A DNA stretch of 64,000 bases from Trachythela sp. YZ-2020 (GCA_016169945.1 JADLSH010000383.1:1-64000), one strand, 5' to 3'. Numbered from the stretch's first letter, positions 42,531 through 54,525 are shown. The notes: generated by a model from the sequence alone, not told the origin. Made by a program: numbers and translations.

Positions 42531-42859
42531 TCCGATGTTTGACCTTGAAAGTTTGGACCCCTATAACTCCTTTGCTTTTGGATGTGCTACCTAGCTAGTT
42601 TACCAGAATGATCAGCAGGACGGACTCTACCACTGTACCAATTTTCATGCAAAGTACTGGAAGTAGTCGTGATATTTGACCTTGAAAGTTTGGACCCCTA
42701 TAACTCCTTTGCTTTTGGATGTGCCACCTAACTAGTTTCCCAGAATGATCAGCAGGACGGACTCTACCACTGTACCAAATTTCATGCAAATCCAAGTAGT
42801 CCGATATTTGACCTTGAAAGTTTGGACCCCTATAACTCCTCTGCTTTTAAATGTGCTAC
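42531..42859 (-). repeat. ~132-bp satellite, inverted
   Basis: Mirror of 26690-27142; closes the outer satellite fold-back. Confidence 0.88.
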
Positions 42860-42990
42860 CAACACGTCCTCGACGTCATTTAGTCGATATGATACTAAGA
42901 CAGGAAGGCGAGTTTAGTATAATAGGTACTAAAACCGGGGCTCGTTTAGTATAATGTATACTAAAGTCTGTGGGTAATAGAGACGTGTTG
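42860..42990. mobile_element. Small element with CAACACGTC ends
   Basis: CAACACGTCCTCGACG at left, GACGTGTTG at right, with TAGTATAAT words between. The ends resemble those of the 12.8-kb insertion. No convincing target duplication. Confidence 0.5.
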
Positions 42991-43796
42991 GGATGACTTT
43001 GAAAAGGGAAATGAGCGATATTAGTGATGATTTGTCATTGAAATCAATCGTTATTTTACTCTCAGTACGCAAATATTTCGGTAGCTGGGTAGTACCTACA
43101 AAAGAAGAGAGATGGCGTTGTCGGTTCTGGCCCCGATCTGAATTATGGCCTTGTGGACGTTACATAGGTTTTTCGTATTATAAGGCCTTGGGTTTTTCTG
43201 GCTTGGGTAAGGTAGTTTGAGTTGAGGTTGCACTTCTGGACTCTTTTGGACTGGCAGGCTGTGCTCTGGTGCACAGACAAGGGCGTAGCCAGGAGGGGGG
43301 CAGTTGCCCCCTCCCAAGCCGCTGGGGGGGGGGCAACAGAGGACTTCGCCCCCCCCCAGGAATTTGAAAAAGTTATTATAACGGCGTTCTATAGCCCAAA
43401 AATTTTACGATAGTACATTCCTGCAAAAAGCATTCATGCGCCTTCGCCGCGCATCTGTCACTGATTGAATTTTCCCCGCGAAGTGGCGATTTTTCAGGCC
43501 AAATTTTTCAACCCCCACGACGCCCTCTTGGGCGCCAAAGACCCCCTTTCTTCCGGAAAAATAGGGCGCTATTGCCTGCTAATTTGCATTAGATGGTTCT
43601 AAAATTATCCAAAAAATGTGCGCGGCTTCGCCACGTGTCTGTCAGTGATGGATTTTTTCGCCACGAAGCAGCCATTTTTCAGGTTTCTTCCGGAAAAATA
43701 AGGCGCTATTACCTGCCAATTTGCATTAGATGGTTCTTAAATTATATTAAAAATTGGGGTAAATTTTTACAATAGGTCCACACACGATTTTTTGGC

Positions 43797-43966
43797 AATT
43801 TCTTGCATTTTCTAGGGCTGTTTGATGTGCTGACTCCAAATCTGACCTCCATTTTTGGGGCAAATGAGCCATTATTATTTTTAAACCATTGGCTCATTTG
43901 CAACAAAAATGGAGGTCAGATTCACAGTCAGCACATCAAACAACCCTAGAAAATGCAAGAAATTGC
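43797..43966. mobile_element. Palindromic MITE, ~170 bp
   Basis: ATTTCTTGCATTTTCTAGGG on the left is mirrored on the right; the arms meet near 43880 at a TGAGCC...GGCTCA turn. Confidence 0.8.
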
Positions 43967-43972
43967 AACAAA

Positions 43973-44045
43973 TACATATATATATATATATATATATATA
44001 TTCTCTCTATATATATATATATAACATAACCTAACCTAACCTAAC
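43973..44045 (+). repeat. TA microsatellite and CCTAA run
   Basis: TATATA tract broken by a CTCTC, followed by AACCTAACCTAACCTAACC. Confidence 0.9.
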
Positions 44046-44213
44046 CACCTACCTACCAAGGCTATCCAATCCACCTACCCTGCGGGGCTACCCTCTCGTA
44101 GATAGCCGTATGGTGCCCGGACAACGTCGGTACCTCCGCTAGTTAGCAATACAAGCAAAACCCCACATAAATACTCACGGAAATAGATTGAAACAATAAA
44201 TTCACGGAGCGCA

Positions 44214-44880
44214 CACTAGGGTGTGTCATATGTGAACATTTTTTCGCTGATCATGGTGGCCCTATGATTTTATCATGCTCTGAACATGTGCAAACAAGAT
44301 GACAACTTCCATTTGCCTTAAATTTTAATCCCCATCCTGCACCGAGCGAGAGAAGTTTAACACTATTTTCCCATTGGTGACGTCACTATTTTGACCATAT
44401 ACCCATGAATGGCATTTCCAATTATATATGTGTGCTATTGACACCGGCTTAGGGGTAATCTGGGCCGTGGAATTCACCTGTGCAAGTTTCAGTGCGATTG
44501 GGCGAATAGCTAAAAAGTTATAGCACCATACATTTTTAGAATTTGGACAGCTTTATGTGGAAATCATCAAAATCGGTGGTGCTGTAACTTTTGAACTATT
44601 GGCTCAATCGCGATGAAACTTGCATAGGTGAATTCCACGGCCCAGATTACCCCTAAACCGGTGTCAATAGCACAAATATATAATTAGAAATGCCCTTCAT
44701 GGGTCTATGGTAAAAATAGTGACGTCACCAATGGGAAAATAGTGTTAAACTTCTCTCGCTCGGTGCAGGATGGGGATTTAAATTTCCCAAAAATTGATCT
44801 TGGCATCTTGTTTCCACATATCCAGAGCATGAAAAAATCATAGGGCCATCGTGCACTGCGAGTGATGACACACCCTAGTG
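44214..44880. mobile_element. Full-length palindromic MITE, ~667 bp
   Basis: Ends CACTAGGGTGTGTCAT and ATGACACACCCTAGTG. The arms stay homologous to the centre near 44548, including CATTGGTGACGTCAC/GTGACGTCACCAATG and GGGGTAATCTGGGCC/GGCCCAGATTACCCC. Confidence 0.85.
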
Positions 44881-45872
44881 CACACCCATTGCACGGACCA
44901 CGATGCGAGACTGATGCGCCACCGGAAGTACGGCCTGATCGGAATGTTCCTCCGCGCCGCGGATGATGATATTAACAAAATATTTAAAATAATGACTAGA
45001 ATATGAAATATATGTATGTATTTCCTTTTAGAATACATATAAATGTACAATTATATTAAAATAATAATATTTAGATACTATGACAAGGAAATATATAGTA
45101 CTATATTTAAAGCGCGGTAGATAGGCGGTTCGTCGGCACTTACGTCACGGCCCAGAATGCTTTGGTTGCTAGATATCATTCATTCATTTCAGTACACTGC
45201 ATGTGATTCGGACGAAAGTTAAAGTCGTGATTAGTCATATTTCTAGTCATCAGCCCCCAAAATGATAGTAGAATATTTTCATTAGCCATGCCCAGAAATG
45301 TCAAAAAGAATAACCATATGCTGAAAATTTCATGTGGACTTATAATAAAATAATACCAAATCGCGCGGCTTCCCGTGATGGATTTTTTGTCGTGAAGCGG
45401 TGATTCTTTATTTATTTGGCGCCCCCGACTTCCGGCCCCCCGAATTTTGTTTCTGGGTGCGCGCCTGATTCTGTGTATACGTTTTACGTCTGCACATGCA
45501 CATTTTGCGCTTGGCGTTTTTTGTACCCTTACCCTCTTCAACAAAAAAATTGTTGCCCCCCCCCAAGCAAAATCCTGGCTACGCCCCTGTGCACAGAGGT
45601 GTGCATTATTGTAATTGCATGTCCAGGGGGCCCACATCAACATTGACATGGGCTTCAGGGCAAACCAACCGAAAAGTTCCAGAAATAGTGCCCTGTGGGC
45701 CAGGGTTTGGGTTGGGCACCAACGAGTTATAGCCTTGGCACCAACCCCCTATTACATAGCATGGATGAGAGATAACTGGATGCGAGACTGACCGTCGGCG
45801 CCTTTGATGTCGGCGACCACGGGAAGCTTCGACGGGAAGGAGCGGGTAGGGCAACAGCTGACTGTCGGGTGT

Positions 45873-46079
45873 CAGTGGCGCAAGCAGGATTTTTATCAGG
45901 GGCACCGTAATGCTGGCGTAAACCACGATAGCAATACAGGGAAAGGGGAAATGAGATGATCCATTTCCGTGTGTCCATATGGATATTATGAGATGATCCA
46001 TTCCGACTCCCGTAATGTCCCGGTGCCATTTACGCGAGGCACCGGGACACCCACTGCCCTCCACCGGGTTGCGCCTCTG
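45873..46079. mobile_element. hAT-like MITE, 207 bp
   Basis: Ends CAGTGGCGCAAGCAGG and CCGGGTTGCGCCTCTG; flanks TCGGGTGT and TTAGGTGG match only partly. Confidence 0.55.
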
Positions 46080-46149
46080 TTAGGTGGCCGCATGTGGGTG
46101 GCGACATCTATGATGGGGCACACAACCATAGGTACTGTAGACCACCACA

Positions 46150-46311
46150 CAGGGGCGTAATCAGGATCTTCCTGAGGGGTGACGGTGGATGGGAACCGGG
46201 AATTTTGACTTTTTCATACTAAATTGCTCCAGTTGGTTCGATTTGCATTGGAAACGACACGTAAGGTGCTAAAGTGGGCGGTCCTTCGGCTCCCCCTTGG
46301 GTGCGCCTCTG
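46150..46311. mobile_element. hAT-like MITE, 162 bp, TSD CCACCACA
   Basis: Ends CAGGGGCGTAATCAGG and CTTGGGTGCGCCTCTG; exact 8-bp flanks CCACCACA (46142-46149, 46312-46319). Confidence 0.85.
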
Positions 46312-46489
46312 CCACCACACCTGGCGACGGAAACCTGAACCTTCGACGGACAGGAGCGGTCGTGGTCGGCTTCAGACCGAGAGTCTCGCATCCAGTTATC
46401 TCTCATCCATGTATACAGGTGTGCGAGAGAGTGGCATCAAATAATTCAGTTGGGGAAACTGGTAAAAAGTTTCATTTTTGGAACCTGGA

Positions 46490-47165
46490 ACTACCTAGGT
46501 AGTTCCAAAAATGGGTAGGTACCTACGCAGTTTCCAAAAATGGGTATGGTAATCCCAAGGTCAGACCCATTAACCACTAGTGGCATCATCAAATCAATTT
46601 TCGGGTTTCCTAAAGCAAATTCGGGTCTTCTGCCTGGCGGAAACAGAATCGTCATACATTTTTCTACCATTCCCAGTTCGAGTGGCTTAATCGTAGTTCG
46701 CAAACTATTGTATTTTTCTTTGTTTTACAATCAAGAACCAATGTTTACATCAGGCATTTTCATGGCATTAACCATTTACTGCTGATGCCTGCTGCCGGCT
46801 GCTGTCTGCCAATTGGCACCGCGCAGTGTGCGATGCTGATTGGCGGAAGCAGGAGGCAGCAGTAAACGGTGATGCTGTGAACACGCCCCTCAGTTCTCGA
46901 TTGTAAAACAAAGATAAAACAATAGTTCGTCAACTACAATTAAGCCACTCAAACAAGGAATGGTAGAACAAGGTATGATGATTCCATTTCCACCAGGCAG
47001 AAGACCTGAATTTGCTTTAGGAAACCTGAAAATCAATTTGATGATGCCACTGGTGGTTTATTTTCGAAAATGTGCTCTAACCTTGGGACGCCATACCCAT
47101 TTTTGGAAACTGCGTACCCATTTTTGGAACTGGTTCAAAAAATAGAACTTTTACCATAGTTTCCC
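46490..47165. mobile_element. Palindromic MITE (3855-4497 family)
   Basis: Left arm CCAAAAATGGGTATGGTAAT, GGTTTCCTAAAGCAAATTC, TTGTTTTACAATCAAGAACC; mirrored right arm; centre near 46820. A partial extra copy follows at 47175-47275. Confidence 0.75.
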
Positions 47166-47656
47166 CGACTGAATTTTATGGGTTTCCTAAAGCAAATTCA
47201 GGTCTTCTGCCTGGTGGAAATGGAATCATCATACCTAGGTACCTTGTTCTACCATTCCTTGTTTGAGTAGCTTACCCCGTGTTCGGAGCCATGGATAATC
47301 TGGAAAATGTCAGTAAACAACCAGATTTCCCCATTCCATCACAATGGTAACTACAAGGTCACAGATAATTTTCCATAGGATCTGTCACTTTGAATGCGTG
47401 GTTAATTTTTGTTCACAAACTATTTGTTTATTTGTTTTACAATGAAGAACCATATTTTTACCTGAGTGAACTTCGGGTGTGTTCACAGTGTTTCACTCAC
47501 CTGTTGGGGTTCCCTGGGTCGTTTGGAAATATAGGGAAAATGGTAATTAGACATAAAGACATAAAGACATAAAAGATGAGTGCAACTATGAGCCACATGG
47601 GCCCCTCTTGGTTGCACTGTGTGGACACAGAAAGCTGCAGCCCACAAAGTTATAGT

Positions 47657-49000
47657 TTAGCTGTCACTGCAATACTGATAAACCACCCCCCTATCCTTAT
47701 AGTAATTGTCTATGCTATTCTTGAAGATATTCAGAGAATTACTGCTGACAATGGAACCTGGCAGCTGGTTCCAAGTCGCAACAACCCTATTACTGAAGAA
47801 GGACTGTCTTAGCCTTGTCCTGGTATAGTTGACTCTAATTTTGAACTGATGTCCCCTGATTGTATCACTTGCATTGAACTCAAACATTCCCCTAAGATAT
47901 GCCTGCTGCTGGCCATGTACAAATTTAAATACCTCTATAAGATCTCCCCTCAGCCTTCGATATCTGAGTGAAAACATGTTCAACTTTGTCAATCTTTGTT
48001 CGTACGATAGGTTACTCAGCCCATTAATCATTTTTTGTTGCCCTTTTTTGCACCCTTTCCAAAAGCCAACAGTCTTTCTGATAGGTAGGGGACCAGGCCT
48101 GAACACAGTACTCAAATGTGACCTAACATAAGCGCAAAGTTTCCTGATAACTTCTTCACTTTTGTATGATACATTCCTATTTATGGCTCCAAGCATTCTG
48201 AGTGCCTTCTTTCTGGCCTCTATGCATTGTTCTGATGCACCTAGCTTGCCATTCAGAATAACACCTAGATCTTTTTCCTGCTGTGTCTCAGCTAGCACTT
48301 GGCCACCCATCAAGTAAGCATCCTTGTGATGCTGTCTACCTACATGCATGACCTTGCACTTATCAAAATTAAATTTCATTTGCCATTCCTCAGACCACTT
48401 TACAAGTTCATCTAAGTCCTTCTGTAGCAAGTTGTGATCATCTTGCACCCTAATTGCTCTAAATATTTTCAAGTCATCTGCAAATTTCAGAACCCTACTG
48501 TCAAGACCATTTTCAATATTGTTTACAAATATAATGAACAACAGTGGTCCTAGCACTGATCCCTGAGGGACTCCACTAATAACATCCTGCCATAAAGACT
48601 TTGTGCCATTTAGCATGACTCTCTGCTGTCGTCCTGAAAGCCATGAATCTATCCATTTTAGAAGACTACCTGAAATTCCATGCCACTGAAGCTGCATAAG
48701 TAACCTTTTATGAGGTACCTTGTCAAAGGCTTTACTAAAGTCAAGATATGCTACATCTACCTGGTTTCCCTTATCAAATTGCTCTGTAACAAAATGTAAA
48801 AAGTCCAAGAGATTTGTCAGACATGATCGACCCTTTCTAAAGCCATGTTGCGTTTCTTGAATCAATCCATTTCCATCCAGGAAGTTAACCATTTTATCCT
48901 TAATAATTGATTCGAGCACTTTACAAACCAGTGATGTCAAACTTACTGGTCTATAGTTTTCAACTTTCCTTGTTGCCCTTTTTGAAAATAGGAAGAACAT
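47657..49000 (-). pseudogene. LINE reverse transcriptase, 447-codon open frame
   Basis: Residues 16-30 NYRPVSLTSLVCKVL; catalytic Asp in AYLDFSKAFDKVPH (D87); SGVPQGSVLGPLLF (142-155); FADD at 173-176; thumb region afterwards, ending near the tail. Residues about 305-330 differ from the family pattern seen at 1560-1680, consistent with a paired frameshift. The frame lacks the RT N-terminus, which lies upstream in another frame. All RT catalytic residues are present but the element is not intact. Confidence 0.85.
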
Positions 49001-49239
49001 TTGCCCTTTTCCAATCTAATGGAATTTCATTATGTGAGATAGACCTATTAAACATAAACAGTGGAATTGCCAGTTCCTTTTCAGCTTGACGCTGTACTTT
49101 AGCATACATATTATCAGGCCTGCTGCCTTGTTTGGCTTTATTTTACCTAAATATTTGAGAACAAGATCCCTATCAGCTGAAAAAATATCACTCAATCTAT
49201 CATCATGTCTACAGAGATATGCAAGATATGACCTACCAG

Positions 49240-49790
49240 AGACTTCCGTATATTCACACATTTCAATTCAACTGAGGACAGGATAATACAAACAAAAATC
49301 ACTGTTCCAATAAATATGATCGAAAAAAGGTACGACTGATATGGATAGAGCTTCATGTCTTGGGTCACAGGGAATATCCTGACCCCAGATTGATGAGAGA
49401 TCTGCATTTGAAGACTTCCGTATATTCACACATTTCAATTCAACCGAGGACACGATAATACAAAAACAAAAAATCACTGTTCCACAATATGATCGAAAAA
49501 GGTACGGACTACGGCGGCAGGATAGAGCTTCTGCGTCTTGGGTCGCAGGGTCTCTATCGACAAGACGGGATAGAGACCTGTCTTCAGGTCAGGCATGTCC
49601 TGGTCAGATACTTCCGTATATTCACACACTTCAATTCAACCGAGGACACGATAATACAAAAAAAAAATCACTGTTCCACAATATGATCGAAAAAGGTACG
49701 GACTACGGCGGGATAGAGCTTCTGCGTCGTGGGTCGCAGGGTCTCTATCCCGACCCAAGACGGGATAGAGACCCTGTCTTGGGTCGGGCA
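49240..49790 (-). repeat. ~180-bp tandem triplication inside LINE
   Basis: Three copies containing ACTTCCGTATATTCACACA, TCAATTCAACCGAGGACACG and GTACGGACTACGGCGG (the first more diverged). They sit within the LINE linker and break its frame. Units share CTTGGGTCGCAGGGTCTCTA. Confidence 0.85.
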
Positions 49791-50363
49791 TATTACTCTC
49801 CTCTTCAACTGTAAATACCGATTTAAACTGCCTGCTCAACTCTTCAACCATTTCACTATCTTCACTGACTACTTGTCCATTTACATCTAGAGGACCAACT
49901 GAGCTTGTAACCTTGCTCAGTTTATAAAAACTGAAAATTTTTTTGCTATTTCCATTACAATTCCTAGCTAAGTCCAACTCTTTTGCTCGTTTTGCTGCCC
50001 TAGTTATTTTCTTAACATCATCTCTAGCTCTTTGATACTTTTCTAAATGTATTTTGGTTGGTCTCCTTCAAACTTCTAAATGTCTCTTTCCTTTAATGGC
50101 TATTTTGACATCTGGCGTGAACCATGGTGGTTTTCCTACTTTCCTTTTCCGTCGTTGTTTTTGGGGGACATATCTTGTCTGAATTTCACCCAAGTATGAC
50201 TTGAATTTTTCCCACATTTCAAAGGCATTCAAATGAGAGAGTTCCTCTTCCCAATTGATGGTACTTAAAGCAGATCTGATTTCATTAAAACCTGCCCTGC
50301 TAAAGTTTGGAACCTTTGTTGGATTATCCCTAACCTGTCCTGCTATTTGTACTTTAAATCTTA

Positions 50364-50828
50364 CTATATTATGGTCACTTTTCCCAATGTTTCACCTACA
50401 GTGATACCCTGAACTAGGTCACTTGAATCTGAGAAAACAAGATCCAAAATTGAGCCTTGCCTTGTTGACTCGTGTACAAACTGGTGCAGGAAAAGCTCCT
50501 CTTCAAGGCATTTTCTGAACATTTTACATGCCGGGGAGCCGGTGCCAGCATTCTCATATCCTTTCAAGTTGAAGTCTCCAAGAATGAGACAATTTCTCTG
50601 AAAATGTCTACAAATTTAATCACAAATTACTTTGTCATGCTCGGTTTGCCTATCCTGAGGTAAGGTACCCGGCCGATAAAAAGCACCAATTCTCAGTCTG
50701 TTTTTACTTCCTTTACCTACTGTAACATCAAGCCAAATTGATTCCACTGATGAATTTTTGGCATTATCCGATACCATCTGAGCACTGAATAAACTGTTAA
50801 CATACAATATTACTCCACCTCCTTTCAC
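50364..50828 (-). pseudogene. LINE endonuclease domain fragment
   Basis: Two frames: 50828-50616 with GGGVILYVNSLF and GAFYRPGTLPQ, and 50567-50364 with FVHESTRQGSILDLVFS. Both are blocks of the APE-type endonuclease that nicks target DNA in CR1-like LINEs. N-terminal catalytic blocks are missing. Confidence 0.7.
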
Positions 50829-50848
50829 TGATGGGCCTCTATCATAAG

Positions 50849-51120
50849 CCCAAAATGTTGAACGAAAGTGACGTCACTGTAACACGAGGCGCAGCCGAGT
50901 GTTACCGATGACTCACTTGAGTTCAACATTTTGGCTGTTGCACGAATAAGGTCGTACTGCATTCTTTTTGTAATATCGTTTGAATTTCCCACTTTATTTC
51001 ACCTAAGTCATTTTTTTGGGACGATCCAGCTCGGGGTTAATGACCCATTATTTGCCATGCAGCAGTGCTAAATGTTTAACGTTTCTCACCATGCTTAAAA
51101 ATTCAAACCATATTACAATA
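50849..51120 (+). repeat. 272-bp direct repeat, copy 1, with hairpin
   Basis: Starts CCCAAAATGTTGAACGAAAG and contains its complement GTTCAACATTTTGGCTG about 80 bp on, giving a hairpin around GTGACGTCACTGTAACACG. Followed by copy 2 after a 31-bp spacer. Confidence 0.88.
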
Positions 51121-51151
51121 TAAGAATGCTGTACGACCATTCGTGCAACAG

Positions 51152-51426
51152 CCCAAAATGTTGAACGAAAGTGACGTCACTGTAACACGAGGCGCAGCCG
51201 AGTGTTACAGCTGACTCACTTGAGTTCAACATTTTGGCTGTTGCACGAATAAGGTCGTACTGCATTCTTTTTGTAATATCGTTTGAATTTCCCACTTTAT
51301 TTGACCTAAGTCATTTTATTTTTGGGACGATCCAGCTCGGGGTTAATGACCCATTATTTGCCATGCAGCAGTGCTAAATGTTTAACGGTTTTCACCATGC
51401 TTAAAAATTCAAACCATATTACAATA
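51152..51426 (+). repeat. 275-bp direct repeat, copy 2
   Basis: Nearly identical to 50849-51120. Preceded by ATTCGTGCAACAG, the complement of CTGTTGCACGAAT inside the unit. Confidence 0.88.
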
Positions 51427-51736
51427 CACTTTGCATGAAATATTTTCCAACATGGATCAAATCTGCTCGCAACAACCTACCCTGAACTGAGTATTGTTTC
51501 AAGGCTATCAGACGCGATCGGTAGTCTAGACTGGACAAGCCTGAGACGCGTTTGGTCCAGCGCCGTTGGACAGATTCCAGGACACGCAGGTCCCCTAGGT
51601 ATCCAGAATTCCATATACACGAGCAGTACTCAATGATTGGTCGGACATGTGCACAGAATAGAGCCATCATGAAGTCTGGGGATCTGCAAACAGTTGATTT
51701 TAGCAGGTTTTGAGTTAGACCAGCAGCTTTGTGCAC
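51419..51736 (-). pseudogene. LINE RT thumb fragment
   Basis: 105-codon frame with LFCAHVRPIIEYCSCIWN and VLESVQRRWTKRVSGL, the C-terminal RT region of jockey/CR1-like elements. Distinct in sequence from the 47545 LINE; an isolated fragment. Confidence 0.75.
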
Positions 51737-51749
51737 AGTGGTGGATATA

Positions 51750-52210
51750 TGCGCGTGGAATTGTCCCCATTTACTGCTGACAGCTGCTGTCTGCCAATCA
51801 GCATTGTGCAGTGTGTAATGCTGATTGTCAGGCAGCAGCAGTAAATGTGGGCACCATGAACATGCCTCAGGTAAAAATATTGTTCTTGATTGTAAATGTA
51901 AAACAAGGAAAAAAGTTCACGAACAACAATTAAGCCACTCCAACAATGAATGGTAGAACAAACAAGGTATGATGATTACATTTCTGCCAGGCACAAGACC
52001 TGAATTTGCTTCAGGAAACCTGAAAATCAATTTGATGATGCCACTGGTGGTTTAGTTTCCAAAAATGGGTCTGACCTTGGGACACTGCCCATTTTTGGAA
52101 TGTATCCATTTTTGGAAACTGCGTAGGTAGGTAGGTACCCATTTTTGGAACTAGTTCCAAAATGGAATGGTTCCAAAAATGGAACTTTTTACCATAGTTT
52201 CCCCATCTGA
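51750..52210. mobile_element. Palindromic MITE, truncated (3855-4497 family)
   Basis: CTGCTGTCTGCCAATCAGCA near the left end is mirrored close by; the right arm has CTTCAGGAAACCTGAAAATC and TTTTTACCATAGTTTCCCC as in other members. Confidence 0.65.
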
Positions 52211-52212
52211 TA

Positions 52213-52480
52213 CACTACCTACTAGAGAGGACATGCCAATAGGTCAGGGTGGTAATAGTGTATACATGAATTTAGTGCTATTTGTGGTTGAAAGAAACTA
52301 AAATGTTATGCATTAGCAGAAGAACAGTTATCCAAATTAGGATAATGCATAATTCAGCAAACAGCTTTTCTACTAATGCACGAGCATCCCAACTTTTTAC
52401 CCACAAATATCACTAAATTCAAATTATTCACCTGCTGTCTGAGCATTGCCTTTTTCTGAAGCATATCCTCTCTAGTAGTG
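52213..52480. mobile_element. TA-flanked MITE, 268 bp
   Basis: Ends CACTACCTACTAGAGAGG and CCTCTCTAGTAGTG, each flanked by TA. Subterminal AATTTAGTGCTATTTGTGG is mirrored. Tc1/mariner-like target choice. Confidence 0.65.
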
Positions 52481-53053
52481 TATTGATCTCTATTGCCATC
52501 ATTCCCCAGGCTCTCAGTCATTTTTACTAATGTATGACCTGAAATTGACCCATCATTTGGTAGGTACCATCTTCCTTTCCAAAAACACCAAAAATATGTT
52601 TTCAAAGTTAAAAATTGCAATTAGCACCCCAGAAACGTCATTTATCAGTGCCTTTTGTTTTTTAATGTTTTCAAATTTGATGCTGACATGTCTGATTTAC
52701 TTGGAATTTATCCCTTTTTGGCCTGCTGACTACACCGTTGGGAAAATATGGAACTTTTGATGATTCAACAATGTAGTTTAGATACAGGGAATTAATTTTA
52801 GCCTCTTCCCATCAAAATCGGTTGAGATGATCCTGAGATCCCAGCAGGACTTCTAAAGCCCCCTGCCGATTATTTTTATTTTTCATGTGTGGCATAATAG
52901 GGTTAAGCTAGCTTCAGCTTTGCAAAGCCACATTTTAACATTTTCATCGTTTCATCTTTAGCTCAGACTTTGGCTTTGTGTATTTTTAATTGCTGGTTTC
53001 TGGCTAGGCTTTGTGCCATTCCCATTTCAGCTTTGGGAGTTTTACACCTGTAG
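52481..53053. other. No recognisable gene
   Basis: AT-rich single-copy-looking DNA with no motif. Confidence 0.4.
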
Positions 53054-53054
53054 G

Positions 53055-53252
53055 TACAGTAGAGTAAATTAATATCGTCCCTTTATGATAGGGCCTTTCG
53101 TTCTCAATACGTCTGTCTATGGTGCTAGGCTGTACCGCAGTGCATTCCACGAGCAGGACTGAGGCGGCACGGTCTGTCCTGCTAGTGGAACGCATTGCAA
53201 CACAGCCCAGCAGCATAGACAGACGTATTGAGAATGAAAGGCCCCTATCATG
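53055..53252. mobile_element. CAGTAGAG MITE, 3'-truncated copy
   Basis: TA plus CAGTAGAGTAAATTAATATC at left, as in 56842-57064. The right arm ends early at GGCCCCTATCATGG without the terminal ~20 bp. Confidence 0.75.
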
Positions 53253-54244
53253 GTTATAAGCTAAACATGGCTATTTATTTGAATGTTTGCATGTCCAATT
53301 GGACATTGGACAAAATTGGATGTCCAAAAAATTGGACAATTATCGGCACCTCTAGTACATACCTACTGCTGGCTCTGACAGTGGCTTCTCCATTCTTCTT
53401 TCCACTGCAATTACCTACCTACATTTTGTGCCCTGCTTTTCAGCACATCACCTACCTATTCCCACTTCACAACGCATGAACAAGAGCCATGTTCATGGCA
53501 TCCACAAGCACAAATGCAAGCTGTGACACTGTATGACTGATGGGAAGACTCTACAGCTGCTGCTGCTGATGGTGAAATCCCAAAAGCGAATGATCTGATG
53601 CTAATGCTTGTGCTTGCAGATGCCATTAACACAGCTAAGTTTCTCAGGCATTATCCAAAATTGTAGCTGAATAGCTATGTTGTATGCCAAAAGCTGCCAC
53701 TGCTATGCTGACAGGAGTTTTGGGAGCCAAAAGGCAATCATTTCAGCTGGCTAACCTATGATTTTTAGGGCTAGGAATTGTAAACTGGTAACGTGTTGTG
53801 TGACTTAACCTGTAGGTACCCATTACAAGATAGCTGTTTTGGTGAGAGAAAAATTAACAATGAATCTTACCCATTTTCTTGTTCCTGAAATGGCCTTACT
53901 TTAGCTGATATGATGTGAAAATTGATCGTCCACAATCTAAATATAGACAATCCAACTGTCTATGTGATATAAATTTAGATAGCCAGCTGTTGGTGCTATC
54001 TAAATTTTGATTCTGCTATCTAAAAATGTATTTCCTGCGTTTTTGTTACAAGTGGGAAATCTATATTTTGATCATCGTATCCAGGTCAATAAGAAATATT
54101 AGCATTATTTATCTGATATGTGAGCTACTTCATATGATTGCTAACCATTCTAAATGGCTGGAATGCATTTGTCGCCATGGAGGACAACATACAACCGTCA
54201 CAGATAAGTCCTGGAAATCTGGTCCAAAACGATCGATTTTTTTA
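53253..54244. other. No recognisable gene
   Basis: Has ATGTCCAATTGGACAT-type inverted words (53290-53340). No coding or RNA motif seen. Confidence 0.4.
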
Positions 54245-54356
54245 TAGTTTGCCCAACTGATAACAAAGCGATGCTGTGTTCCTCCTTGTGCCAAAATTAT
54301 GTGAGATGTACCCAAAATTGGATCACCCTCTGCAATGAAATTCTGTCACACCACTG
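54245..54356 (+). repeat. ~110-bp direct repeat, copy 1
   Basis: GTTTGCCCAACTGATA ... CCCAAAATTGGATCA ... AATTCTGTCACAC; copy 2 at 56336-56446. Confidence 0.75.
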
Positions 54357-54379
54357 CATTGATCACAACGCGGTCTTGA

Positions 54380-54525
54380 AAGGGTCACGACCAACCAGTT
54401 TGCCACTGGGACGATCTCGCGGTGGACGCTGGCCGAGATGACGGGGACTGGAGCTGCTGAAGCGCTACGGAGGGGCTGCCTCCTCCTGGACCGCTGAGGA
54501 CGCCATCGTTCGCCAAAAGTAAAGT
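54380..54525. mobile_element. 146-bp insert between shared target copies
   Basis: Lies between two copies of AACGCGGTCTTGA (54367-54379, 54526-54538). Contains GGAGGGGCTGCCTCCTCC and ends CGCCAAAAGTAAAGT. Probably a truncated retroelement; family not recognised. Confidence 0.5.

Larger units (their letters stand above)
43278..45589. mobile_element. hAT non-autonomous element, 2.3 kb, TSD TGCACAGA
   Basis: Ends CAAGGGCGTAGCCAGGAG and ATCCTGGCTACGCCCCTG; exact 8-bp flanks TGCACAGA (43270-43277, 45590-45597). It carries one and a half ~170-bp GC-hairpin units (43435-43770) and a fragment at 45360-45420, linking it to the family at 10727-13355. Two MITEs and a TA microsatellite lie inside. Confidence 0.85.
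45760..46411. mobile_element. TIR element, ~650 bp, two hAT MITEs inside
   Basis: CATGGATGAGAGATAACTGG at left and its complement at right, with further inverted homology for about 90 bp. Confidence 0.7.
47545..50848 (-). mobile_element. CR1-type LINE, nearly complete 3' two-thirds
   Basis: Read on the minus strand: partial endonuclease (50828-50364), linker (49977-49636), an inserted tandem triplication (49240-49790), RT (49000-47657), 3' UTR and GACATAAA-type tail (47549-47575). Same family as 1-2220. The 5' end is cut by the direct-repeat element at 50849. Dead because of frameshifts and the triplication. Confidence 0.85.
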
